DNA of 64,000 bases from Pelargonium x hortorum (lineage: Eukaryota > Streptophyta > Magnoliopsida > Geraniales > Geraniaceae): the NCBI GenBank assembly GCA_036897525.1, contig JAYMTJ010000005.1, positions 124,001 through 188,000 of the forward strand. The letters are read 5' to 3'. Position 1 is the first letter of the stretch. Each line of letters begins with the position of its first letter. The position numbers were made by a program, and so were the translations under genes. The notes beneath the pieces were generated by a model that did not search any database, was not told the origin of the DNA, and saw nothing but the letters and a program-made list of their open reading frames with translations. This document shows positions 46,514 to 57,793 of this stretch, one piece after another.

Positions 46514-49500
46514 ATATAATGCTAAAAGAGGTGTACTATACTTTAGTATTATTATCTAAATACTCCAAGCACTTTATATATAGATCCAAGTTATACGAGA
46601 TTCTCTATCCTGATTTTTTTTTGTTTAGTTTCCTGGGAAATTCTATGAGAGAGTGGCAATTCTCTTTTGGTTGGCTGATAGTGATTTTTTTAGAAGGGTT
46701 CTACTACTTCCTACTACAATAAAAGAGTTGGTTAAAGCTCTTCTCTTACCTCAAAGAAGCATAGATTTGAACCCACGTATCTTTGTGGATTCAATTCGCG
46801 ATGTAATAAAGAGTTTTAGAGTCTTAACTAGGTAGTTGATATCTAATTTAATGCATTAACTTTATACCTTTTATTCTTATAAGTTCGCAGACTTTACGGA
46901 AGAAACTCTTTCTATTTCTTAGCTTGGACGTGGTTGTGAACCCCCTTTTTCACTTAAACTGAAGGAGTCTCCCCTTTATTGGGTTTAGTCAAACAATGGA
47001 TCCCATTTTTATGCTTTAGGAGGCTTGCCCGCGTTAATTTAAATATATATTTTATAAGTAATTGGGCTTCCCTAGTTTTTCTAAACTCTTCAGTGTCTTG
47101 CGGAGTCCTTTTATCTCCAAGAGGTTAAAAAACCCAGACCAAGAATCCCAGCGTTCTGCCTTATATCGTGTTCTATTCGCTTAGTAGAATAGTAAAATCT
47201 TGAAAGTTAGGAAAAAGAAATACAGTAAATAGTAGATATCAACTTCCTCTCAAGTGGGTACTCGGCAACTCAGCATTTTCGTCCTAGGTAGAAAATGGCA
47301 TAACAAAAAACTCCGAATTAGCAAATACTTTATCTTTTAGACTTTCAATTTATCACTACTCTGAAGGAGCACCCTATTTTGCTAAATCATAGGAAATGGG
47401 TAACTTATATATGTTAAATAAAGGAGTTCTATAAAAATTTATAATTTAAACAAATAGCGGAGTTTAACAAATAGAAACGCTTAAAATTCTATTCCCGGTC
47501 GAGCGCTCCAAGCCTTTTTCTAGTCTCACAGCCTAAACTAAAGAACAATTCATACAAGGTTATTGTCTTGTACTCTTTAAAGTCAGTTTTTCAAGGGTCT
47601 CTTAGACCCCCATACCCTGTGCATGTACGAAAGACTTCAAATAAAGATTTTGGCGTGTAAGTGCCTGAACTAGCTTTTTTAGGGTTTAATAGAACCTTTT
47701 AGTATTTAGACATTTGTCTGAATCCGTATGGGTACCTTTATCCTGAGTTCACTGATTATATACTAATAGCCCTGCCTGCGAGAACTGAAGTAACGTTTGA
47801 GGGCTCTTATGCCGGTTATCTAATTCCAAAAATATACCAAATAAGGTTCTAAACAGAATCCAAAGACAAAAGCGTAAATCCGGATTTATCTCTTTACTTT
47901 AATTCTCGAATTGATTTTATTAGATGAGTCATAATTGCGATTTCACAAGTACCGAGCGTAAAAAAAAAGTGTTATTCAACAAGCTTCCATGAAATGCGTG
48001 CTCAATGGGCGTGGATAAAAAAAAGTGTCCTTTAATTAAGGGTCCGTTTCTCTATACTCGGAGTGATTGATTCTTATGGAGAGGTTCTGCACTTCTTAAA
48101 TATAAAGTAGGGTAAAGTTCTAAATAAAATAAGATATATACAAAAGACAGACAGACATAGGGGTTTCCTTGCCTCTTAATTTAACCCGCAATTTCTTTGG
48201 TAAGTGCCTCTATACTCTTTTCGAAAAGGCTCCTAATCTATCGACAAAAGTATCAAATGAAATCTCTTTCTGACTTGACCTCTAAAGAAAAAACTTAAAG
48301 TGTCTCTAATTGCAAACCCTAAACGTTTATCTAGGATCCTTTCCTATTTATACCGAAGTACCAAAAGAGTAAGCTAAGTCGAGGCAATAGATAGTAGCTA
48401 TTAGATAAAATCCCCAAGGACCCTAGTAGCTTAGGAAGAAAAAAGCAGGACTTAGTATTTCATTAAAGATTTACTGTATAAATAAATGGGGAATGCTTGC
48501 ATAATTAATATAGAGGTCTCAAGGCATGAAGGTGGGCGGCAGTTGAAAATGTATGTGAGATCCATACAAGTATAGCAGGTTACCCCTAATTTTGAACTCT
48601 ATCAAAGAGCTTTCTTTACTATACTTTATTTATCGACTGTTGACTTAAACAAGGGTTATTTTTTTCTTGTGGATATGATTACCAGCAAGGGGCTTGCTTC
48701 TATTTAAGTGATTTTACAAAGAGAAACAAATACAAATGCTTATGCTTAGAAAAGGATCAAACTACTTCATACTTTTTTTGCGATAAGAGGTTAATTATAA
48801 AGAGTAGAATTTAACAAGTTATGCATAGGGGGTTCTCCTTTATCTTCGTATTTCTATGAATCGCATGAGTAAAATTAACACACTCAACCGAAGTGCGATG
48901 TGCGGGGTTGTAGTTTCGGAACCTTTACTTATTTATCTAAAGAAATTTTATCTTTTCTGTTAGGGGATACCATGAAGTTAAGTGGGTCACTTTAGGTTTC
49001 TTTGCAAGCCAAAACGATTTACATAGACAAGGTTCTTAAGAGGAGATGCGTATATTTCTATATCAGTATCAGTGCAGTGGAGTAGCATAGACATTAGCTT
49101 GAGTTTCTACTTATATCTACGACGAGAAGCTTATGTTATTTACTTGTTAGTCAAAATGGCGGAGTTTCCCATTTAGAGTGAAGTTTTAAGGGCCTGTTTT
49201 CGTCAAAGAAAGATTTCTTATCTTTTATATTCCTAGCTTACTATAGGGACTCCGCTGGGGCTCGCCTAGTATAACCAAAGCTGTAACGAAAGAAAGGAAT
49301 TTCTTGTATAAGGATAGCATATACCTACAAATAGGTTCAATAAAAGAAATTTCTGTTCTATAGAATAGATAGTAAGTAAGGGAACAAAATGCAGTTATGT
49401 AGGACTCCTAAACAAGTACCCGTCATATTTAGCTTTTCGCTGACCTGAAATACCAAACAGTAAGCAAACAGTCTTTACTTTCAATTGATAAAGAAACCCC

Positions 49501-50411
49501 TTTTTCAGAAATCAAAATCTTTCTTTTTAGCTACTCCATAGAAGTTTTTCAAAATCTAATTGTACCTTTAATTCTGAGTGCTTTTACTTCATTTTGCAGT
49601 TTCTAACAATAGCTCTTTTTACGTCTATAGTTTTTCAATAAGGATTACTTCTGTATTTAATACAGGGATACTATAACCTCATATCCAGTATCTGAGGACC
49701 TTATAAACTACTAAAGCTTCCCTACATTTGCTTACGCGCTCTCTTATAAGAAGTCCGGAATCTTAACAATTACTATTAGACAAAATTTGTAACTCTTGAA
49801 TGAGTATTGTCCCTGACTTTTGTTTTGTATAACTCTTAATTAAAAAAGAAGGGTCAATTTAAGAGTACGAGTATAGAGACAGCTATGAAAGAATACAATT
49901 TCAAGAAGCAAATATTTCATTTTTTGGTAATTATTAGCGTAATCTTAGGGCTAAAGTCCTTACTATAAAGAAGGCGCCCCTTTTTTTTTTATAGTATAGA
50001 GAATTTAAGATAAAGGTAATTTGACTCAAAATTCATAAGTAAAAGAGGGTTTCTCAATAAGCTCTACTTAAGCATCTTACTCCATCTTAGTTTATCCAAC
50101 TAAGCATAAATTTAGGACAACAAATCTAAGTAATGAAGACTCAAAAAACGGTCATAGTTATCGGGTATCCTATTAAGTAGAGCTAATTGGAAATATGTAG
50201 ACTTAAAGAGGGAACGAAGTGCGCGCGTAGATTATGAAGTCAGCAAGCTCTGCTTAACTTTTTTGGATTAGTGAGAAAAAGAATCCTTGATGTACAAAGC
50301 GCAGTTACGTTGGGATCTTTGTGAAGAGTAAGTCATACATAAATGGATATAGCCCCCGGTATACTTAAAAGTACTGCATTTTCACTCTAATTAGAGAATT
50401 ACTCAAGACTT

Positions 50412-50479
50412 TAATTTAATAGGACTTTGAACCCATATAATACACCTCAGAAGGTCCGCGTTCTACCCGGATGTTAACC
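50412..50479 (-). pseudogene. tRNA relic, anticodon position reads TCT
   Basis: On the minus strand a TTCAAAG T-loop, a 7-base CTTCTGA anticodon loop and a GGGTAGAAC D-region fall at the canonical distances (5-7-5-5-5-7). That would put TCT (Arg) in the anticodon. The anticodon stem no longer pairs, and the T-stem keeps only 3 of 5 pairs, one of them G-U. The acceptor cannot be defined. It is the first of five tRNA-like sequences in 4.5 kb, which supports a relic over chance. Confidence 0.4.
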
Positions 50480-51106
50480 TTTTTTGAATTTACTAACTCC
50501 AACCTCTTCATTATGTCCTACTTGAGCTTATTTCGTCTTTCCCTTTCGTCTATTAAGTTTAGGAATCCTCGTTTATTTGCAAATCTTAATGTCCGGTCAT
50601 AGTTTCTTTTTTTGACTCGAGTCTGCCCTTTTCCAAGGATAGAAAAGAAAGAATTGTAGAGAGAAGCAAAAAAGGATCCATGACTTTCTATAGAGGGGCT
50701 TAGCTTAGGGATTTCATTTCACATATAAAATAGTTTTTAACAGTAGAAAAATAGCAATTATTTAAGAAACTTGCTAGTAGCTATCAATGAATAGACAGAA
50801 TTGCTTAGATAGTAAGAGATTAAAATTTTTTAAGGAGCAGAGAATGGACTCAGAATTCCCAGACCTTCTTTATATTGTAAAGAAATCATTCATTTCGAAT
50901 CCAGAGAATACAAGGTTTCTTAGGTTCTAATCTGATGAGTAACTTAAAAGTCTTGTACTCAGTAACCAAAATACGGATGTCCCAACTGATACGCTTTAAA
51001 TCTTACAAAAGACACAAGAAACTTACAATATAAACCCCTTTTTACATGAGAGTAAACTTAGAAAGGGATCCCACAAATACTTACCAAGCAGGATCCTACT
51101 TTAACT

Positions 51107-51179
51107 TAGCGGGAGCAGGATTTTAACCCGCGGCCGATAGCTTCAGAGTTCAATGTTCTACCAACTAAGTTATACACCC
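51107..51179 (-). pseudogene. tRNA relic, anticodon position reads CTG (Gln/Lys-like)
   Basis: The minus strand shows the full tRNA spacing 7-2-4-8-4-1-5-7-5-5-5-7-5-7 plus a discriminator A. The D-loop AGTTGGTA and T-stem GCGGG/CCTGC (one G-U) are intact. The acceptor GGGTGTA/TCCCGCT keeps only 4 of 7 pairs counting G-U, the D-stem has two mismatches, and the anticodon stem TTGAA/GCTAT has mostly failed. The 5' half and T-arm resemble plant mitochondrial trnK as I remember it, while the loop CTCTGAA gives CTG as in tRNA-Gln. Intact spacing with broken stems marks a dead or heavily edited gene. It is almost certainly tRNA-derived; identity is uncertain. Confidence 0.6.
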
Positions 51180-52098
51180 CAAAAATGAAAAGCGTTTCTT
51201 TAACTTTTTATCATAGGAATTTATTAGCAGAGCCTTATCTTTTTCAACATATTTTGCTTCTAACGGCTGCTTATTTAATTTAAAACAAGTAGTCTTTCCG
51301 GTTACACCAAGAAAAGCGGATCTCTTTCATACATAATATAATGGTAATCTTGGTACACTTATATGAAACCCTTAAAGGACAGACAGGTAATTCTTTTTTA
51401 ACTAAATAAATAGTAAATTGGATTCAAACGGACATTACAGCAAATACGGGACCCTCCTAGATAATAGTCATAGTTCCTCGGGATATACTACTTATTAACC
51501 CCTTTTTATCATTAGCTCGTTTGTGGAGTGCTAGCCTTTGTAACCCAATTTGTTTTTATAGATCTCAAACGGAGGAAAAGACCTTCTTGTATAAACAACA
51601 AATAGATAGAAAGCAAAAACATGCTAGAGTTTCAGAAACTAAAGCTAGGGGATATGGGACCGGTAAAGTATATATCTTCTTAAAGAATTCTTAACTGACC
51701 GGTAAACGCGCTAACTAAGACACCAATACGTATTTCAATTTCTTGAATTTACTAAATATTCATGATGAACTTACAGCTTTGGATCAAAGTTTACTTTCAA
51801 TGGATTCTTTTAGGAAGTTCTTTCAAAACTACTAAGTATCCGATACCCTCTAGCTAGTTGTTTTGTTATCCAAAATAAAAGGAGAAAGAAGCCTCTCTCC
51901 TTATTGTTATTGCCAATCATTTGAACTCTAGTTATTTTCGAGAATAGAAATCTCTTGTATTCAGTCTAGTTTTCTTGCCCTTATGATCAAGTTTTCTAAG
52001 TAAGTTAGTCACAGAAAGTTGAAAGGAATTCCTCTTTTTTTGAAAGTGTTTTTATGTATTTAAATAAAAAAACAAATTACGTATTTTTGATTTTTGTT

Positions 52099-52172
52099 GG
52101 GGTTGTAGTTCAATCAGTTATATCACCGACCTGTCAAGGCGGAAGTTGTAGGTTCGAGTCTCATTAGTCCTG
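52099..52172 (+). tRNA. trnD: tRNA-Asp (anticodon GUC), decaying or edited
   Basis: The 74-nt sequence has every tRNA segment at normal length. The loop CTGTCAA gives anticodon GTC. The acceptor GGGGTTG/TAGTCCT pairs throughout but uses four G-U pairs. Mismatches are one A-G in the anticodon stem, one A-C in the T-stem and two in the D-stem. The middle (CACCG, CCTGTCAAGGCGGAAG, GGTTCGAG) matches the plastid/mitochondrial trnD of plants and algae as I remember it. Compared with that form, many changes are C to T or G to A. C-to-U RNA editing could mend the A-C mismatch in the T-stem, but not the other three. It may still be expressed, but I lean towards a gene in decay. It is the best-preserved member of the 50.4-54.9 kb group. 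Confidence 0.65.
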
Positions 52173-53171
52173 CTTTCAAATTGATATAGTAAACCAAGAG
52201 CCTTCCCCCTTTTTCCGACCTAAATCTAGTTTGAGTATCTTATACTCGGTATTATACATACTTATATAAGTAATTTCAGGATAGCCACATCCGCATATCG
52301 ACCCAAGATTTATGTCATCTATAACAGCCATCTTTCTATTAATTAAACAAATTATCCTACTTTTTAGCACTAAACACTCTGAAATTCTTTTGTATTATGT
52401 AGGAAACCCCGTCGAATTTTATCTCGATTTTTGTGTTATTGGCAAGGCCGGCGCACTCCAGCCTAATCTGTTCTGAGTATACCGGGGTTTCATGACTCTA
52501 AGAATTCTAGAAAAAAGGACTGACTTTTATCTTTTCTTTAGCAAGTTTCTACCAAATAAGGTATAAAATCTTTCATTAAAAAAGAGAACTTTAAATACAA
52601 GGGTTTATGTGTTCAAGCCCACTCCTATATCTCTAGAATCCTTTTGTGAGTGATGACAGACATTTGAAGAGTTTTTCCCTAAATCTTGTTAATCATAACC
52701 ATAATAAAAAAGGATTTCCTACCTATAACTAATCAATTTTTGCAGTTTATCCACAGAAGTCGTAACTTGAGTATTTGACTTTTCCGAGACTTGCTAAAAT
52801 TGAACGATATTTTAGTAAATATTCCGAGCTATATTTTGAAGCTATTCGCACAAGGAAAACTCTCTTATATTAAGAGATGGAGTATCTTATAGGATAAACG
52901 TGGGTTACCTTTATTTAGACTATAGACAGACGGCAACCCCAGGATCCCTAGTTCTGGCTGTTACATTTTTAGAAAGGATAGAACAAGCCCCTTTATTTAG
53001 CGACCCCTTTTTAAAATAAGTAAGTTCAGATAACGGAATCCTCCATCTCTTTCAGTTTTAACTAAGAATTCGGTACTAGAAACTATAATTAGGCATATAC
53101 AAAGTAAGAACAAATGAAACCTATCTCAAACTAAATAAGAAAAGCTATAGTAAAGAAACTTTATAAGTAAA

Positions 53172-53279
53172 AGACCTAGATAGCTAGATGGTAAAGCATG
53201 GGTTTTATTAAGAAAGATTTCCTCTGAACATATCAAACTGTTAGGACATGTCGTTGGTTCAAACCCTGCTGGGTGCCCC
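53172..53279 (+). pseudogene. tRNA-like halves separated by extra sequence
   Basis: A D-arm-like piece (TAGCTAGATGGTAAAGCA, stem GCT/AGC) lies near 53181-53198. A T-arm-like piece with stem GTTGG/CCTGC (4 of 5 pairs) and loop TTCAAAC lies near 53254-53270. The gap between them is about 35 to 45 nt longer than in a tRNA, and the acceptor ends do not pair. It may be a tRNA broken by an insertion in the anticodon arm, a tRNA with a small intron, or two unrelated fragments. Confidence 0.3.
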
Positions 53280-54852
53280 TAAGAGTTTCCTTTGGGTTAA
53301 TACTAGTCACCTTAACCTTTTTTTAACTATCTACCGAGTATATTGCTTAGAGCTTACGAAACCCATATAAGAAATAAGGAGTTCTTGTTAATGCCAAAGG
53401 ATTTTCTTAAAAAAGAATAAGGGGTATCTTTTGGGGGGTATATTACAAGTAAAATGATAAGTCTTTCTTGGACTCCCTTTGTTGTCCAGAGCTTCTAAAG
53501 CCTCTTTTTCATATTTATTCTGTATCCAGTTAGTTTCAATTCCTTTTAGGTAATAGAATTGGTTGCTGCAAAAGCTTTCGGGTAACAAGACTTTCTTTTA
53601 GGGGAGGCTGAAAGGACTCCTAGGCATCTTGGCTGGGAATTTACAAATGAAAAGTATAGGCCATACTTAAAATATCTAACAAGTTGAATCGGAATTAAAA
53701 GAAAAGATTTTAGGGCTACTTCACGAGTCGAGTGCCATATCAATAATATAATTTCAAGAGTTCGACGGGATGTTATTCATTTTTGACCCAAGTTTTTTGT
53801 TTTCTAGACAGGTAAAGTGTTCTTTTTATCTAACAAATAAAGAACTCGGTATGTGATGTATTACGCATCAGGAAATAAGTATGATCTTTTTTGGCACTCG
53901 TTTTGATATACGGAAAACCTATACAGATAAGGTTAGAGTCTCGGCCGATATTAAGAGTATAGCACAGCTTTTATGTTGATTGTAGGGCAGCAGTCCGAAA
54001 GATATACAGGGGTTTACTTTAAACTATTACATCGGTATTGAAATCTTCTTAGTTTTGAAGAAGGGGTGATCTAATAAATTCAGCGGGCTTCTATAGTTAT
54101 AACATTAAGAGTCGTACCATAAAAGGTTTTTGAGTGCCTGAGGATCCTGAATCTTCTACTATAAATTCTAAATTCTAATTTGTAAAAGCTTGATTAGGCA
54201 TCTTCTAGGACGTGCTAGAGTAAATAGTCAAACAGCCCCCGCAAATTTCTTATTCCAAAAATTGAAAGGTATTTCTTGATACTGATTTGACTTGAGCAAA
54301 ATTGAATGAGAGCTATTTCACCGAGGTCTAGCTGACTGAAGAACACATGCGTATATGTCATAGTATAGTTATAAAAAAAGGCTAAGGGTTCAACAAATAT
54401 TACTATAAAAATGAGGGACCTCCTATAGTAAAGGATACCCATACCATACATATGAAGGGCAAAAAGCTTGCCTATAAAACTACAATTAAGAAGCTTTTTA
54501 GGGACTTTGTTCTGGAACTTAGCAATTTTGCTGTGAAAATTGACTACAAATATTGTGTGATGAAAGGAAGACTTCAAGAGATCTTTTAAGATGAAACTGA
54601 ACAGAAATATTACAGTGACGAAGGAACAGCTCCCCCCTTTCCATAGATAGAAATCTCCGAGATGCTATAGGTCGGTAATAAATAAAAAGACCGGATCTAA
54701 AAGTACTAACAAAATAGACTTTTCAATTATGAGTTTGTCAAATTTGAACTACTCGGAGATTAGATCTCATAATAAGGAATATGAATCCCTAACTTCTTGA
54801 ATGCAATAACTCCAAAATGAAGGGTTAAGTGAAACAAAATTTCTTGTACGCA

Positions 54853-54930
54853 TGCTTAGAAGTCCACTTGAACCGCTGGCCTGAGGATTCTCAGCACTGC
54901 GCCGCTCTTCCAACTGGACTGTCCTGTCTG
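54853..54930 (-). pseudogene. tRNA relic resembling trnF
   Basis: Read on the minus strand, this aligns from end to end with plant mitochondrial trnF(GAA) as I remember it: CCAGTTGG-AGAGC, CTGAGAATCCT, AGCGGTTCAA and the tail ACTTCTAAGC. The anticodon loop CTGAGAA would read GAG instead of GAA. About three extra bases follow the D-arm, and the T-stem AGCGG/GGACT has lost its three inner pairs, so it cannot be a standard functional tRNA. The patch is G+C-rich relative to its surroundings. It also produces a 70-codon plus-strand frame (54829-55041) that is only its shadow. Confidence 0.45.
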
Positions 54931-55887
54931 AGCTTTTATATACTGCTAATAACTCAAATTCAGCAGAAGATTCCAGCTTCCAAGCAAGTGCTTTTTAACA
55001 ACCAAGCCCTTTCTTCTTACCGCGACCCCTGTGTGCTATAGAATACTGAAGGAAGTTCTTCTGGTATAATAAAAGTGGGTTTTAGTCCAGCTCTATATTG
55101 AGTTATATTAGATTAGGAAATCTCGAAAATAAGGAGCACTTTTCATATAAAGTAAAAAAAAACAAGTTGGTAGAAGGTAGCAATAAAAATGGGGCATAAT
55201 CTGGAAGTAAGTATATATTTGATAAAGTTTATATAAGCAAGAGGAATCCTTTTTTTTAACTATAACTAAACCTACTCCGGTAAACCCTAAATTCTATTCT
55301 ACAAAGAATCCTCCTTCCCAGTGTTAACTACTTCGAAAAGCAAGCAACCACAAGAGTAGACGACCTCCTTCTAACATCTTATCTATTTACTGCCCCAGAC
55401 CTAGGCACTAAAACAAGAAGAATGCAACGCCCCCTATTTATTATAATCTAAAAAGAGACCCACCGACTTACCTATTACGCCGTACTACACCCTTCCTATG
55501 ACCTACCTTCCTAGCTACAGCTGTCTTATACAACCAAAAAACTTTTCTCAAGAGCTATCAGAATACTTTCTATCTGGTATACCTGCCTCGGTCTTATGAG
55601 CTGTAGTCCTTGTACTCCCTGCCTTATGCGCCCTCTTGTTCTAGCCTATGAAGCCTGTACTTAATGTGCCCCCTATACTACTTATTACAAAAATCTGACT
55701 TATTAGTATACGGGCAGTCCTCTATAATTCTTTTATAATACTGGTCCCAATATTCTACAGTAGTAGTCTAGACAGGGATTCATAAATTCCTCTTTCTTAT
55801 CTTATTTGTAGCTATTACTTTAGAGAGAGGATACAAACCCTATAGAGTATTGTAATGGTTAATCTACTTCACTGCGGCGAGGGAATT

Positions 55888-55925
55888 GCAAGGAGTTTAT
55901 TAGATAATACATTCATATCTTATAG
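55888..55925 (+). repeat. Possible dispersed repeat, copy 2
   Basis: GGAATTGCAAGGAGTTTAT followed by ATTCAT resembles 19878-19912. The match is short, so this is a tentative pair. Confidence 0.3.
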
Positions 55926-57767
55926 GAACGTTTTCTTGTTCTAAATCTAAAAAGAACCTCTACTGCTTACTTCCTTTCATACACCTACTCACTGTACCCT
56001 GTTTCTTATGCCCAAAAACCATGCCTATACCCTCGGTTTTAGTAGCTAAAAACATCTTTTTTCAGGGCTCTACTCTCCTTGTGTTGCCTGTAAAAAAGTG
56101 TAGCTATACCCGCATTCCTTATTAGAATATATTATGGAAGTTTATTATTTTATTATCTAGTTTATTTAGTATCTCTTATAGTAAAGCTGCTCTGAAACTA
56201 AGGATCTAGTATGGTGAAATTACTTGCTTTATCTGGTTCGATGAATAAAGTTTTATCCGCGGGACCCCCTAAAAACTATACAGATATGCTTTTTCGGTAG
56301 AATATTTAGTAGCAAAGGTTTCAACTAAGGACTCATTTCAAACTTTAGACTTTGTGGTCAGAACACAAATACAATATGGATCCTGACCAGGAATTGGATA
56401 GCATATATAATATTCGAGGAGTTTTTCACTTCTCTTATCTTAATAAGTGGAGCCTGTCGGGGATTATATATTCATAATTCAGGAGGCACGATTATCCACA
56501 CATTGTGCTGTTGCTTATCAAAAGCCCCGTGCTCGACGAAATCTGGCAACTTCTTAGACAAAGAAAGGATTCCGATTATCAAGAATATAAAGTCCAATAT
56601 TGGAGCTTATTAAATGAAACTCAAGCCGATTCACCTTCCTAGTGTACTGAGAAGTTTCCCGATATTGAATAGGATTTGTGAGAGTAATGAGAATTTTGAA
56701 AGAAGTGTATAAAAGGCCCCCTTAGTCGACTTACACCCATAGCATCTCTACTACGATTGCCTTATTCTACCGCGGTTCAATTCTGGAATTTATAAATTGA
56801 ATTCTTTTTTAAAATCAATTCGAAATACTCATGATTATACTTATTCATTTTTATTGGCTTAACGGAATCGCCCCTTTTAGTTTGACTTCCTACTTTACTG
56901 CAGTATACTTTCCTCAAGCTAAATCGAATTCATACTCGTAATATTCAGGAATTCCTATCCGTGGATCTAACTAAAACTAAAAATATTAGAAAGATACAGA
57001 TGTTAAAAAAGTAAGAACCCTCAGATTGATGCGGTCTACCAATGGACCAAATTGACTATATCGAGTAAGCCTATAAGGAATCACTACTAGTTAACATTAC
57101 CCCTTTGCATCTTTATAAGAATGTCTAGCTACTTTGGGGTACTTTTGAAGAAAATGAAATCCATTTTCTTGGTTATATCTAATCTATACCAGTTGAAAAT
57201 CACTTTACTAAGCAAAACAAAAACTGCATCTATCAGAACAAAGTAATATCCTTTCAAAATTTTGAACGTTTCGGGTTTAGAACCTCTGAAATTCATAGAA
57301 GAAAAGTCCGCGCGCTGCCTTACTGAAAAATAGGTCTCCTTTATTTATTTTAGTACTAGCTAGAAATATTGTCTATTATCAAAATCCCTTAGGTTTGACT
57401 TGTTCCTCGTTAACTAAGTTATCATCGCTTTCAAGAAAACCCCGATTGGCACAAGGAATTTACTTTTTACAGATATGATAAAGCAAAACCTTATAAAATG
57501 CCTTACGATTCTAGCTAGGCTAACCTCTTTAGAAGATGCCCCTGGAAACACGAATTCAGCGCTCCCTTTGTACTGCTAAACCCTCATTTTGATTCCCTAG
57601 GTCTTGCTTTTTACCTTTGATATCAACTTTTTTAACAACTAGTTTAGGTGCTTCTTCTTCATTTTGGATTTACAAGATTTCCTAAGCTTCAAAGGTACCC
57701 CGGTTGGTAGTTATATAAGTCTATAACCGTATTTGAAGCCTTTTTTTATAGGGCAGTCCTTAGCAGC

Positions 57768-57793
57768 ATTAATTAATTAATTAATTAATTAAT
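57768..57793. repeat. TTAA microsatellite, 26 bp
   Basis: ATTA/ATTAATTA units run without interruption for 26 bases. The tract is fully self-complementary and could form a cruciform. It is the longest perfect simple repeat I found in the window, so it is likely to vary in length between individuals. Confidence 0.95.

Larger units (their letters stand above)
37056..50411. other. Gene-free spacer with scattered repeats
   Basis: No gene is recognised over more than 13 kb. The frames at 43879-44088 (minus, 69 codons) and at 46519-46722 and 46653-46835 (plus, 67 and 60 codons) have no family signature. The block holds R1 repeat pieces (39673-39735, 42833-42872, 43412-43665), the second copy of the 26-bp repeat (39403-39428), and a small G+C island at 46434-46513. 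Mini-palindromes with GGATCC or GGG...CCC cores continue throughout, for example near 38609, 42349, 44997 and 48339. Confidence 0.55.

Noticed and set aside
46748-46785. T-arm-like GTGGG-TTCAAAT-CTATG on the minus strand
   Set aside because: Only two of five stem pairs form, and no D-arm or anticodon arm is present at the right distance.
54215-54577. Longest ATG-started frame, 120 codons on the minus strand
   Set aside because: It has hydrophobic stretches but no family signature. About one open run of this length is expected by chance at this composition, and it lies among tRNA relics in decayed DNA.
54829-55041. 70-codon plus-strand frame over the trnF-like relic
   Set aside because: Its left part is simply the antisense reading of the tRNA-like sequence at 54853-54930.
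57030-57060. D-arm-like hairpin GGTC-CATTGGTA-GACC on the minus strand
   Set aside because: A good single hairpin, but there is no T-loop or acceptor, so it is not callable as a tRNA.
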